Assembly: GCA_030430105.1 (NCBI GenBank)
Contig: JAUIFW010000002.1
Coordinates: 1-31,431 of the forward strand
Source: a bacterium
GTDB lineage: Bacteria > Patescibacteria > Gracilibacteria > 1-14-2-50-48-13
Direction: 5' to 3'
Length of the DNA stretch: 31,431 nt
The notes beneath the pieces were generated by a model. The model did not search any database. It saw only the letters and a list, made by a program, of their open reading frames with translations, and was not told the origin of the DNA. This document shows, one piece after another, positions 15,417 through 25,700 of the stretch; the stretch's first letter is position 1, and each line of letters starts with the position of its first letter. A program made the position numbers and the translations under genes.

Positions 15417-15860
15417 TTATATTGCGTAAATCACTGCCTGCATACGCTTGTAATCAGGGTCCTTACGCGTGATAAGGCGAGATCTCACCCCATCCTTCTC
15501 TATGAAGACATAGAGATTTTCTCCTCGTAAACTCAGTAAGAGATACGAGGGTTTTGATACCTTCTTATCAAGCCGTTTTATGGGCAAAGAATAGACATCG
15601 TATTTAATGGGTATCCAGAGATACACCATAAAGGATCGACGCTTTAAGCCTCCCTTCGGAACTCTCTTGATAACGAGCTCTGATCCGATACGACCAAATT
15701 TCTTTTCAAGAGAAGTTCTCTGCCGCTCGGACAGCTCAGACTCCAAATCCATGAGCAAGACCTTAGTCCAGTCAGGATCTGACGTGGATGGCCGCATATA
15801 CGTGAATTCTCCTCGAAAAGGTCCAACTTCCGTACAGTGCAGCTTCCTTGCTTGTTGCAT
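15417..15860 (-). CDS. Small basic hypothetical protein (147 aa)
   Basis: I do not recognise a family. It is rich in Lys and Arg with alternating hydrophobic beta-type segments (RRSFMVYLWIPIKYDVYSLP, PSYLLLSLRGENLYVFIEKD) and no membrane helix, suggesting a compact cytoplasmic domain that might contact nucleic acid; that is inference from charge only. The ATG at 15860 (MQQARKLHC) is chosen because AAGGAG lies 8 nt upstream. The longer frame from 15896 would begin upstream of that site. It precedes the RNB-like gene on the same strand, but a terminator and a new promoter lie between. A divergent small-RNA promoter lies about 80 bp upstream. Confidence 0.65.
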   Translation of the reverse strand: MQQARKLHCTEVGPFRGEFTYMRPSTSDPDWTKVLLMDLESELSERQRTSLEKKFGRIGSELVIKRVPKGGLKRRSFMVYLWIPIKYDVYSLPIKRLDKKVSKPSYLLLSLRGENLYVFIEKDGVRSRLITRKDPDYKRMQAVIYAI

Positions 15861-15936
15861 ACGCCTTACTCCTTTTTTTATTTTATTTGTACACAAACAT
15901 ATTGTGGAGAAAGTTTATAAGAACACAAGAAAATTA

Positions 15937-15965
15937 TTGAAAAAGTAAGGGTTTTATGGTAATAT
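15937..15965 (+). promoter_or_regulatory. Promoter of the candidate small RNA
   Basis: TTGAAA (15937-15942) and TAATAT (15960-15965) are spaced exactly 17 nt. The predicted start, about 6 nt downstream, coincides with G15971, the first base of the RNA's closing stem. Confidence 0.65.
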
Positions 15966-15970
15966 ATATA

Positions 15971-16092
15971 GAAGGGTCGAGTTCGTTGTGCATCTTGCGA
16001 GCACCGAGCTAAAAGTATTGTTACGCCGGTCGGTGAGATGTTTTCCCGGCCCTTCAATAAAAAATACAAGCATAGAGCTTGTATTTTTTTTT
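15971..16092 (+). ncRNA. Candidate structured small RNA of unknown class
   Basis: No coding frame explains this interval, but it has a promoter, a self-closing fold and a terminator in register. The outer stem pairs GAAGGGTCG (15971-15979) with CGGCCCTTC (16047-16055), with one G-U. An inner stem pairs CATCT (15991-15995) and CACCGA (16002-16007) with the continuous TCGGTGAGATG (16030-16040), leaving a 6-nt bulge TGCGAG and a 22-nt apical loop. GTGC (15988-15991) could alternatively pair with GCAC (16001-16004). It lacks the SRP RNA GGAA-loop motif and is too short for 6S, tmRNA or RNase P. It could be a trans-acting sRNA or a terminated leader; I cannot name a class. Confidence 0.5.
16058..16092. 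terminator. Bidirectional terminator of the small RNA and the 16137 gene
   Basis: AAAATACAAGC (16061-16071) and GCTTGTATTTT (16077-16087) form a perfect 11-bp stem with loop ATAGA. T's continue to 16092 on the plus strand and A's lie upstream, so it can also end the minus-strand gene whose stop is at 16137. Confidence 0.85.
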
Positions 16093-16136
16093 GATTCCAG
16101 GTCACTAAAACTCCTACGTGAAGTTGAGATAGCTCT

Positions 16137-16790
16137 TTACCTCCTTCCTCCTAGAAAGCCTGTCAGCTTCGCAAAGAACTCATTGTGCTTTCTCTGTACA
16201 CCACGAAGCATAGGCTCTGCTGCCATAAACATAAGAGGTATGAGTATAAGCACCACAGATCCAACAAGAATAAAAATCAAGTCCCTCGTACTCACAGAGA
16301 AATTCACATACTGCAGCACAAGAGCAATAATAACTGTAAGGATAAGGCCTGAAAGCATACCAAACACATAGATTCCAGAAAGCACATTCATGGAGTCCAG
16401 TGGATCCTCTTCTAGCTTTTCACAGTTGGAAATATCCGTAAGAAGGTCTGAAGACACCACCACTAAACTCGGACCATCCCCCGCCCCCTGCATACGACCC
16501 CCAGTCTCCTCCATGGCAGCCTCATCTCCCTTCTTCTGCATCTCTACCTTCAAAAGCGGCTCTAAATCATGTGTAAGAACCATCTTCACAAACTTGGAAA
16601 ACTCCACCGTCACCTTGCTTGCCACAGAAGAAAACTGCACACCACCTTGCTGCATGATACTCTCCAAAAGCTCCATACGCTCCTTCTCGATAGGACCCTC
16701 ACCAAAAAGTGTCTGAACAGCCTCCTGGACTTGTTTTTCACGTCGCGTAGGCTTCCTTCCATCCTCACTGAGATTGATATTTTTTGGCAT
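16137..16790 (-). CDS. Two-transmembrane hypothetical protein (217 aa)
   Basis: I do not recognise a family. About 140 charged residues (starting MPKNINLSEDGRKPTRREKQ) form a helical, probably cytoplasmic part. Two adjacent transmembrane helices follow (about 148-170, GIYVFGMLSGLILTVIIALV, and 177-200, DLIFILVGSVVLILIPLMFM), then a short basic tail (VQRKHNEFFAKLTGFLGGRR). Charges suggest both ends are inside. The ATG at 16790 has AGGAG 4 nt upstream and is preferred to the frame opening at 16877, whose extra 29 residues overlap likely promoter sequence. It ends at the bidirectional terminator shared with the small RNA and is divergent from rpsT. Confidence 0.7.
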   Translation of the reverse strand: MPKNINLSEDGRKPTRREKQVQEAVQTLFGEGPIEKERMELLESIMQQGGVQFSSVASKVTVEFSKFVKMVLTHDLEPLLKVEMQKKGDEAAMEETGGRMQGAGDGPSLVVVSSDLLTDISNCEKLEEDPLDSMNVLSGIYVFGMLSGLILTVIIALVLQYVNFSVSTRDLIFILVGSVVLILIPLMFMAAEPMLRGVQRKHNEFFAKLTGFLGGRR

Positions 16791-16895
16791 AGAACTCCTG
16801 ATAATTGTCCCCTTCAGTATACCCACATATGCCCCACCCACCACGGCAAGGGCAAAACTCACATTGACACAAAGCACACTTACCAGATTTTTCCC

Positions 16896-16923
16896 TTTAC
16901 AGAGCTTCTGCTCCCCCTATACT
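16896..16923 (+). promoter_or_regulatory. Promoter of rpsT
   Basis: TTTACA (16896-16901) and TATACT (16918-16923) are 16 nt apart, each with five of six consensus matches. The predicted start leaves a leader of about 22 nt before ATG 16952, with no strong Shine-Dalgarno. Confidence 0.7.
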
Positions 16924-16951
16924 AGCAACGTTATACATATTTTGAGTCCCT

Positions 16952-17203
16952 ATGCCTGTAACGAAGACAGCAATCAAGAACCTTCGAAAGACAAAGCGCA
17001 ACACTGCGCGTAATGCACGTTTCATGACCCGAGTGAAAGGGTTTGTAAAAGAAGTTATGGATTCACTCAAGGCAGGAGATAAGAAGAAGGCAAAGGAACT
17101 TCAAAATAAGACAGTCTCGTATCTAGATCGAGCTGCAAAGAAGAATTTGATTCATCCGAACAAGGCGGCTCGAATCAAGTCGAAACTAGCAAAACAGCTA
17201 TAA
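16952..17203 (+). CDS. rpsT: 30S ribosomal protein S20
   Basis: S20 is a primary 16S rRNA binder in the small subunit. The 83-residue protein has the typical all-helical, very basic composition and family pattern: MPVTKTAIKNLRKTKRNTAR at the N-terminus, then LKAGDKKKAKELQNKTVSYL, DRAAKKNLIHPNKAARIKSK and LAKQL at the end. It is a complete single-gene unit with a strong promoter, a near-absent ribosome binding site and a terminator whose stem starts in the stop codon. The near lack of a Shine-Dalgarno is notable for a highly expressed gene and may reflect translational control, which S20 shows in E. coli. That link is inference. Confidence 0.97.
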   Translation: MPVTKTAIKNLRKTKRNTARNARFMTRVKGFVKEVMDSLKAGDKKKAKELQNKTVSYLDRAAKKNLIHPNKAARIKSKLAKQL

Positions 17204-17231
17204 AAAGGAGCTCCTCCGGGAGCTCTTTTTT
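17202..17231 (+). terminator. Intrinsic terminator of rpsT
   Basis: AAAAAGGAGCTC (17202-17213) pairs with GAGCTCTTTTTT (17220-17231) around the loop CTCCGG, ending in a run of T's. The stem starts inside the TAA stop codon. Confidence 0.93.
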
Positions 17232-17271
17232 AATTAATAATTAGTAATTACTAATTTAGAAATTAATAATT
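17231..17271. repeat. AT-rich 7-bp-period repeat between rpsT and the PKD protein gene
   Basis: The units TAATTAA, TAATTAG, TAATTAC, TAATTTA, GAAATTA and ATAATTC run in a 7-nt period. On the minus strand it begins GAATTATTAAT and contains AATTAGTAATTA, matching the array near 1.43 kb over most of its length. Confidence 0.7.
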
Positions 17272-17293
17272 CAAAGCGCCCGAAGGCGCTTTG
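17272..17293 (-). terminator. Hairpin at the end of the surface-protein operon
   Basis: CAAAGCGCC (17272-17280) and GGCGCTTTG (17285-17293) form a perfect 9-bp stem with a stable TTCG loop on the minus strand, 3 nt after the stop codon. An AT-rich tail follows rather than a pure U run. Confidence 0.75.
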
Positions 17294-17296
17294 TCT

Positions 17297-19741
17297 TTAT
17301 TCTTGTATAAACACATCCTTGAGCGCCCGCTGCTGGAACCCACGCTCATCTTGGACAATAAGTTCCACCGAATAGCGGCCTGGCGTCGTAAACGTATGTG
17401 ACACCTGGGATCCCGTAGCCGTATTTCCATCTCCGAAATTCCATCGATAACTCACCACGGCACCTACAGACTCCGTCGCGTCAAAGCTAATAGTTGCAGG
17501 AGCCTTTGCTTCCTCGAGTGAAGAAGTAATCACAGGCACAAGTGGCTGATCGAGCATCGTGATCAACACCTCGGCAGTCTTTTCCTTACCATCCGTGGTC
17601 GTAGCCGTCACCTTAGCTCTATACTCTCCAGGAGCAGCGTACTGATGAGAAACCACCGCACTCGTTAAGCGCTTTGGACTTCCATCACCAAAGTCCCATT
17701 CAAAGGAGGCAATAGTACCACTCGCATAAGAAGATGACGATGCGTCAAAGGCTACAAACGCTGGCGCAACTGCAGATACGGGATCAGCAAGCACACTCAC
17801 AGCAAACTCTTCTGACTCAGCTACAACCGTAAGCGTCGCCTGCGAAACGTTCCCTGCACTATCTTCAACCGTAAGGGTCACAAGATAGGTTCCAGGCAGC
17901 GTATACTCATGGGTATATCGCCCTCCAGAAGCATCCCTTGTCCCGTCTCCATCAAGATCCCAGTACCAATTCACAATATCGTTCTCTGGATCCGTAGAAA
18001 CGGTTCCATTGAGCTCAAGAGAAAGCGGAACCTTCCCGCGAATCGTCCCTCCTTGCCGGGCAGAACTTGTACGAAAATCACTTCCCTCCGCTTCCGCCTG
18101 AAGTCTAGCCGTAGGTGCAGCCACAGAAGTAGATACTTCGATCACCTCTTGTGCCGTATTCTCAGTACCCAAATCTGTAGTGGTCGTAAGCGTCACGATG
18201 AAGCGCCCAGCACGTGTATAGGTATGGTTCACCTCTTCACCGGAAACTTCACCCGAATCATCACCAAAGTCCCAAGTATATGCCGTAATACGCCCATCAG
18301 CCACAGAGGATTCAGACGCATCAAAGGTAACCTCAAGAGGAGCATCACCAGCCTTTGGAGCGGCATTAATCACGGGGTCTGGAAGCAATACATCATCCAC
18401 AAAGACTTCCAGAATTTCCTCAGAAGTATTTCCTTCTAGGTCCGTAATAAAGATCGTCACGTCTTGGCGGCCTGGATTCACAAAGGTAAAGGTCACCTTG
18501 TCTCCCACTTCATCCACCACCTTATCTCCATCAAAATCCCAGCTAATCTCATCAATACCCTTTGGTGCAAAGGACCTTGAAGCATCAAATTCTACTTCAA
18601 ATGGCGCTACACCATCGAGTTCCTGCGGTGTTGTCCGCACGTCGATTTGAGGCCGCTCTCTGGTAATCTTGAAGGTAAATCCACCTCGCGCACTACCTGG
18701 ACCATAGGTTTCCTCAACCACAGCTCCCACCTCCGAATATGCTCCATGGGGCTGTAAAATTTCCTTATACACCTTCACACCAACCTCATAGAGACCATCA
18801 TTTGCTCCCTTATCACGGTATTCACGTGTAACGAGAGCACTATCTCCCTCTGCCTCAGAAAAGGTTCCGTCACCATTGAGATCCCACTCATAACGAGAGA
18901 CACGATAGTCAGGTGTGGCTCTTGGGAGCAACAGACGCGTATCAAACTGAAGCTCCAAAGGAGACGCCAAATCTAGTGGATCAATGATGGCAGAATACGA
19001 TCCCGTTCGAGGGTTGAGCTGTCGCACCGTCATGATCGCAGCATTTTCCTGACCTGCCTCACCTGTAGCCCCTTCTGGAGAGGATGGTCCACCCTGCGGC
19101 ATAAATGCCATGACAGTAGCAACCACGAGTACAAGGATCGCAGCAAGTCCTAGATACATCATCCGAGAAAGCTTGAGACTTCCAAGCACAATCTCCATTG
19201 GCAAAAACGCAAACATCTCAGTAGATCCAGCAGCAGAAGGCTGCTTTGGCACTTGCTCTGCCTCTAGTGTAGTTGGCGCAGGCGATACCGGCGTAGAACT
19301 TGCAGGTGCTGGAGAAGTAGGTGTTGGTACTTGTCCTTGTGGTGGCGTAGTGGCAGGGGCAGTGTCCAAACTTGGAGTTGATGACTGAGAAGAAAGCTCA
19401 GGTTCAGGCTTGGCCTCAAGATCAGAACTTGTAGAAGAAGCTTCTGGCACATCAGTACTTGATACAGCAGGCTGAGAAACTGGCGTAGAATCAGCTGGCG
19501 TAGAAACAGCATCTGCTTCTGGTTGTATCGCTTGCGGAACTGACGAGCTAGCAGGTTCTACCGAAGGCTCTGCAGTTTGCTCTCCATGAGTATCTGACGG
19601 CTCTCCCGAAGTCGCAGGCGCAGGTGAGCTAGGCAACATCTCTGAAGCCTGCTCTTGCCCTGGATTGGTAGCTCCTGCCTGATTCTGATCTGGGGTAGCT
19701 CCATCCATAGACTGCTGTTGTTTGTTTGTATCCTCTGCCAC
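17297..19741 (-). CDS. Membrane-anchored PKD-domain surface protein (814 aa)
   Basis: Residues 1-190 are a low-complexity Pro/Ser/Thr/Ala/Glu/Gln tail, presumably cytoplasmic, followed by one transmembrane helix (about 193-214, YLGLAAILVLVVATVMAFM). The ectodomain has about six PKD-type beta domains, each with the signature W-x-F/L-G/D-D-G: YEWDLNGDG (~283), ISWDFDGD (~401), YTWDFGDDS (~488), WYWDLDGDG (~594), FEWDFGDGS (~679) and YRWNFGDG (~766). Several end with the HTYT or HTFTTPGRY strand. PKD domains in surface proteins mediate binding. The first available start is GTG 19741, just after an in-frame stop. A GGGAGG lies too far upstream (36 nt), so initiation is unclear. It lies 47 bp after the giant gene and is probably co-transcribed with it. 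Confidence 0.85.
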   Translation of the reverse strand: MAEDTNKQQQSMDGATPDQNQAGATNPGQEQASEMLPSSPAPATSGEPSDTHGEQTAEPSVEPASSSVPQAIQPEADAVSTPADSTPVSQPAVSSTDVPEASSTSSDLEAKPEPELSSQSSTPSLDTAPATTPPQGQVPTPTSPAPASSTPVSPAPTTLEAEQVPKQPSAAGSTEMFAFLPMEIVLGSLKLSRMMYLGLAAILVLVVATVMAFMPQGGPSSPEGATGEAGQENAAIMTVRQLNPRTGSYSAIIDPLDLASPLELQFDTRLLLPRATPDYRVSRYEWDLNGDGTFSEAEGDSALVTREYRDKGANDGLYEVGVKVYKEILQPHGAYSEVGAVVEETYGPGSARGGFTFKITRERPQIDVRTTPQELDGVAPFEVEFDASRSFAPKGIDEISWDFDGDKVVDEVGDKVTFTFVNPGRQDVTIFITDLEGNTSEEILEVFVDDVLLPDPVINAAPKAGDAPLEVTFDASESSVADGRITAYTWDFGDDSGEVSGEEVNHTYTRAGRFIVTLTTTTDLGTENTAQEVIEVSTSVAAPTARLQAEAEGSDFRTSSARQGGTIRGKVPLSLELNGTVSTDPENDIVNWYWDLDGDGTRDASGGRYTHEYTLPGTYLVTLTVEDSAGNVSQATLTVVAESEEFAVSVLADPVSAVAPAFVAFDASSSSYASGTIASFEWDFGDGSPKRLTSAVVSHQYAAPGEYRAKVTATTTDGKEKTAEVLITMLDQPLVPVITSSLEEAKAPATISFDATESVGAVVSYRWNFGDGNTATGSQVSHTFTTPGRYSVELIVQDERGFQQRALKDVFIQE

Positions 19742-19788
19742 GGTATGCGATTAGCGTATAAACGTATGAAAAGTATATCCTCCCAGCA

Positions 19789-22700
19789 CTAGGTCTGTGA
19801 AGATGACTGGTTATCACTTTGTTGAGTTGTATCATCATCCATCTTTAACCAACTTGGTGCAGGGCCCTGCTCTGCAGGCTTTGGCTGTTCAAAGGCTGGC
19901 TCTGAAGCCGCTGGAGTTTGTGTAGTTGGCTGCGTCGATGCACTTGATGGAGTTGGTGCAGCACTAGGCACTGGTGCACCTGGAACTGGCATCTCCTCGT
20001 AGTTCTCTACATCCATCCATTCCTCCCCAGGTACCTGTCCAGATAGAGTATCTTGCTGTGCAGGCTGCACTGGCTCTGAAGCTACAGATTCTGAGTGTTC
20101 AGATGCAGGAACTTCCAATGAAGATACTGGAGCTGATGGCGTCGTTGTTGGAGTTGAAGCTGGTGACACAGGCGATGTTGGCTCCTGCGTTAACGAAGCC
20201 GACCCAACGTTCTCTGTCACGCCCCCCAAATCAGTATCAAGAGAAGTATCTGATACAGACTGCTCCATGGAGTCAGTCGGAATATGCTCTGAATTTGCAC
20301 GCTCCTCATCCATCGATTCGTGCATTGATCCATCTGCCACATCCGAAACAGCAGTACTCTCAGCCTCAACCACCTCAGAAGTAGAAGAAGCGTCTGCTTC
20401 ACGACCATGATCCTCCTCATCCGTAGGCACATTTCCAGTTGGTTTCGTCGGAAGAGCAATATGCTCAGACTCACCCAAGTAGGTCTCTGATTTAGCACCA
20501 AAGCGGCTTAGGAGCTTGGTTCTGATATTGAGTACATATTCCTCAAAATCCACAGGACTCTCAGGGTGCGCCCGCTTAAAGAGCTGGAAGCGCACAAAGA
20601 GTGTAGCAACTCCCACCACAATAGCGCCAATAACAAGACCAAAGAGCCACAGGAAGAACCAAAGGACAGACACCCAAAGTGGCGTACCACCAGGCTGCTC
20701 TGTAGGCTGCTGCGTAGGCTGTTCTACTGGAGTGACATCTACAGGAGACACATCTCCTGGAACCACCTCAGAACTGTATCCCAAGATATACGCTGCCACA
20801 CTTCGAATCGTCACGTAGTAGAAGGCAAGCTCTGCTCGATCCTCCTCAGAAACCACGTCCGAGAGCTGATCAAGCGCAGATGTAGCGCGACCATCCACCT
20901 GAGCATATTCTCTCGCCTCAAAGCGAGCGAGAATATCCTGAAGAGATGTATCCACAATCTCTCGAGCTTCTGGTGCTAGTGAGAGTGCCTTTCCTTGCAA
21001 AGATCGCACTGCGATAATTGGGAGTACAGTATGCGGATCAGTCACCACACCGGTTGCCCCAATTTTCTTTAGAAGCGTCAATGCTTGTGTCTGCGTATCA
21101 AGTGACAGATCACTTCCATCAATAATCTCCATAGCAAGCGACATGAGTCCAAGCGCTCGCTCAAACCTCGATGCATACTCCTGCTGAGCCTGCAAAAGCA
21201 GTTCCCGAAGCACAAGTTTCTGCTCATCAGGAAGCTCCTGCACTAAGGTAAGTACTGCATACAACACACTTTCCACCTCACTTGGAGAATAGGTAATATC
21301 CTGCTCCGTCACAGACACCTCCTGCAACGCAAGAAGCTCATCGGAAAGCACAGGGATCTGGTAAAGCTCAGAAAGTGTCTCCTCTCGTTCTACCTGAGAA
21401 ACCGCTGGATCCTCTAGAATGTGCAGTACCTCCACAAGCGCCTGCTTTCTCGCAGCAACACTCAGGCTCGTATTCGTAGTCAACATATCGAGTCTACTCT
21501 GAAACTGTGTATTGAGCGCCGCATCACCGAGGCGAAGCACAAGTTCAGCTCGCTTCGTTCGCATAAGTGCAAAAAGCTGCGTCTTTGGAATTGGATCAAG
21601 GGCTGTTCCCTCCTCCACACAAACACGTTTTGCAAGAAGCTCCGGATCCTTATTCCACACAGCAGTACAATGTCTATATGCAGCATCGATATCCGAGACA
21701 GGGAAGTACTCCGACAACACATAGAGCACATGCAGTTTCGCTGGAAGTGGTAGGGAAGGATGCACCATCACTTGTTTCTTTACACGAGAAAGGCGATCAT
21801 ACACTTCTCCAAAGCTAGGAGCACGTCCCTCAGGCAGCTGGAAGCTAGCTCGGACATCAGCCTTGAGCGTAGCATATGAGAAGTAAGAAGCCTGGCTTCC
21901 AAGCCCCTCAAGCGCATACAAATATGGGTAGAGCGTCTCCTCTAGCGCTACTGCAGCAAGAGCACGGAGTTCAAGAGAACTCGCACCTGACGTAAACGTA
22001 GCATACCACTCAAGTAGGAGCTCTATATCCGAGAACTGCTCAGAGGCCAAGCTCTCTCCAGTTTGAAGTCTACCATCTAGATCCAATAATCCAGGAAGGA
22101 ATACTCTCGTTGCCTCGGTATCAAGAAGCTCCCGAAGAGCACGATATGCATTTTGACTTACACCCTGCACAGAATCGTTACCCACAGCCTCAATATGCCG
22201 AGCAAAGGCATCCATAACATCCGTGTATGCCTCCACCTCTGGATAGACAGACCCCACAGCACCAAAGGTCTCTGATGCCACATCAGATGGAAGGGTAGTC
22301 AGTACCTCCTGGACACTAGCAAACAGGCGAGAAATCAACGCAGAAGATACGTCCGCAGCAACTCTCGTACCAGCTAATGAAGAGCGCTCCCTCAAATCTA
22401 GAACCAAAGTAAACATCGCCTCCATTTGACTTCGAAGTCCATCCTCAAAATCAAATCCATCAAGCTCAGAAGCATACGCTTCTCGCTCAGAGGAATCAAT
22501 AAAGGATGTCGTTGTAAGTATCGTTCGTATACTATCCCTTGCCTCTCGCATGGCGGTCGCCATCAAGTTTTGAACATATCGCTTTTCATCAAGAGCAAGC
22601 GCTTCTGTGGAAGAAATCGCGTCAAAGGCACCAAGATATGCAGCACCAAAGGTCTGCACCGCACCTCCCCGCCTGAGAAGCTCCTTCGCATCAGCAATGG

Positions 22701-25700
22701 CTAGGTCCGAAGAAGTTGAGCCAAGTGGTGCCTGCAGGGTTCCCTGCATGATATCTAAGGCTTCCTCAGTAAACACTTGCACAGCATCGTATGCTGCAAG
22801 TCGCTCCGCACTGCCAAGTGCCTGACTACTCAAGAAGGTTCGCACCAAGGTAACAGCTCCGTTGAACGTCGACATATCCGTTGCAACCTGGATACGCGTA
22901 CTCATACTGTCTAACTCCCTAGTGTATGATTCCGCTCCTTCGGAAGCAGTAGAAAGCGCAGATTTCAACTCAGTAAAGAGTTCTCCATACCGGGACTTAT
23001 ACTGCACAAAGAAACTCTGCACCTCCTGCTCAGGGAGTATCTTCTGATCGAGCACTTCTTGCATACGATCATGCGCTTCTCTAAGTCTAAGGGCATAATT
23101 TGCATTGCTTTCAAGCAGCCCATCCAAAGCAGTAATATGCCCCTGGAGCAAGTTTGCGCGTTGTTGCTCTGTTTGAGAAAGGACACCATCCACACGGTTT
23201 GCGAGACCTCGCATGTTATCCGTAAGAAGTGAAAGCACTTCCTCACGAGTGAGTTCCTGGAGGCTAAAGTAGGTCAGGTATCGCTCCAAGGTATCAAGTC
23301 GAGAAGGTAGTGAAAGCGCCTCCCTTGCCTTTTCCCGAAGGTCCTCCACTCGATCAGCTCGCTCCTCCAAAGTTCCCTCTAACTGAAGAGCATCCACGGC
23401 ACTAGCCAGTTGCGCGGTATATTCCGTACTACCAAGTGTATCCTCCAGGAGCAGACGGATACGAGAAACATCTGCGCTATACACACCAAAATCATTACAC
23501 ACAAGATGTGGGCGACTCTCACGCATCACCACCGCATACTGCGAACAATCAAGTAACGCAGCATTATCCAAAATACCATACACATTATAGAGTCCCTCCC
23601 CTGCACTCGAACGTAGAACCTCATCACCACTCAAGAGTTTCAAAAGACTCTCAGAAGGTTCTGGCGCCCTACTTGGACTACGTTCTTGCAATGCATACGC
23701 ATCCTCTGCAGCAAGATATGGATTGGTAGCAAGAAGCACCTGCCCTGTTGGGAGGACATATCTTGTAGAAGCCAACGTTGCCAGCTCGTCGGGAGTAGAC
23801 TCACCTGAAATAAATGCTGCACGCGTGGAGAGTCCTGGGACAATACCTCGCAGCACCTTCCGTACACCATTAATCGTAACTTCAAAACGAACCACCGTCT
23901 CATTCATACGAGTATCCTTTGCTCGAAGCAGCTCCTGATGCCAGATACGTCCAGTCATAGGAAGCAACGCAGCATCTACCGTAGAAAGTGGGTTTGCTAA
24001 GAACACTGCAGCATGAAGATTCGTCTGCTCCATAGCCCGAAGTATTTCCTCATAGGCCGGATCATCCTGTTCTTGCTCCATGTAGGTACGCACATCCACG
24101 TATACTCGAGGTGGAAGTGATGGGAGAACATGGTGTACCGTATATGCTGCCTCAAGCTGCAATGGAGCTATATCAAAGACCGAAGCAAGTTCGGTAGCAC
24201 TCGATGCATCGAGCACCGTTGGAGCAACGTAAACTCGGTCAAATCCTTGCAAACTTTCTAAACCACCAGCCGCAACTGAACTCGCTCGAGCAAAAATAGG
24301 ATTATCCAAGAGCAGCTTTTGCTGAGCCAACTCAGAGGAAACAGTAAATCCATCAGTGAACTCTGTATAGGTGGCTTCTGAAAAACGAGCCCCAAGAATC
24401 ACGGGGACCTGAACGTCTGTTCCAAGCAATGACTCCTGATCCGCATTCTTTTCATAAGCGCCACCGTCAACCTGAGCAAGGAAGGTGAGAATTTGCGACC
24501 TCGTAAAGCCAATATTTTCCATACTATCCACGAGCTCTTCAAAGGGTAGAGAAAAGAAGCCAAGTAAAGAAAGCCTAGGACTAGCTCCAAGTGATGCTGC
24601 AAGGTCCGTAGCATTCGAAGCATCACTTCCAGAGATAGCAGCCTGCATGCTGAATGTAATCCCTAGATGTCCAAGAAGCCTTGCGTAGGTCTCAGCATCC
24701 ACAGTCACCGGAGCGAATGGCTGGAACACTATTCGCGCGCCCGTTTCCTGCACTGGCAAGATTTCGCCTCCTATAATATCTGAGGAAAGCGCGCTAGAGG
24801 AGGCTTGCAACCTACGCACCACATCCTCGAAAGACACAGCACCCAAGTCTTCCCCACGGAGATAGTCCTCAAGAGTAGAACTATATGTAGATAGAAGTCT
24901 AAGTCTCAAGTCCTCAGGAATACCGAGTCCAGCAAACCAACTCCAAAGCCCTGTAAGCTCTGCCTCCGTGGAAAGCTGACGTGGGAACACCACGCGCCGT
25001 AGCACAGGATCCTGTGCCAGGAAGGTATACGTAGAGAGTGTATCTACAGTATCCACACCCACGTTTCCGATCACAGTCGCATACTGTTCATCGGCAGAAC
25101 CCATAATGTCATAAATAAGGCGAGGTGGCATCCCTACGCGAGCAAGACGCATATATGCGCTAGCAAAGGTATGTACTTCCGCATGAAACGGAGCAAATCG
25201 TAGCTCCGTATATCTACGCAGTACCTCGTTGACCAAAGAACGCCCAGCAAATCCTCGAGCAGCGAGGGCACCAGCAGTTTGAGAAACTCGCGTATCATGA
25301 GCACCCATCGCACGAAGCGTATCTTCACCTTGTTGATACAGTGGGTAGAGGGTTCTAAAAAGGTTTGCACTCGATACAGCAACCGTAGCCATTGGCGCTA
25401 CTGCGACTACCTCCCCAGCAGGAGAAACAAGTGGGTTCGCATACATTGCTTCTAGACGGGTGCGTACCTCATCACCAGGATGCTGCACCGCATGAAACGG
25501 CGCGACCGACACACGCTTCCCCTGGAAGCTCGTTCGGAGCGAGCCAAGAGCATCTGCTCCCTCTGGTACTCCAGCAAGTACTTCTCGTACCTCCTCTGAG
25601 AAGGCCGCAAGATGCTGAACAATCATAGTATCACTATATCCAATTCCTCGAAGATATGCTTCCGCCTGATTAAAGAGAAGTGGAGCAGCCTGCATTAAGG

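Noticed and set aside
15971..16092. Small RNA interpreted as SRP (4.5S) RNA or a tRNA
   Set aside because: There is no GGAA-loop/asymmetric-bulge SRP motif, no cloverleaf and no CCA end.
16791..16877. Longer N-terminus for the two-TM protein (start at 16877)
   Set aside because: The extra 29 residues lack a ribosome site, while the internal ATG 16790 has AGGAG upstream and begins a typical hydrophilic N-terminus.
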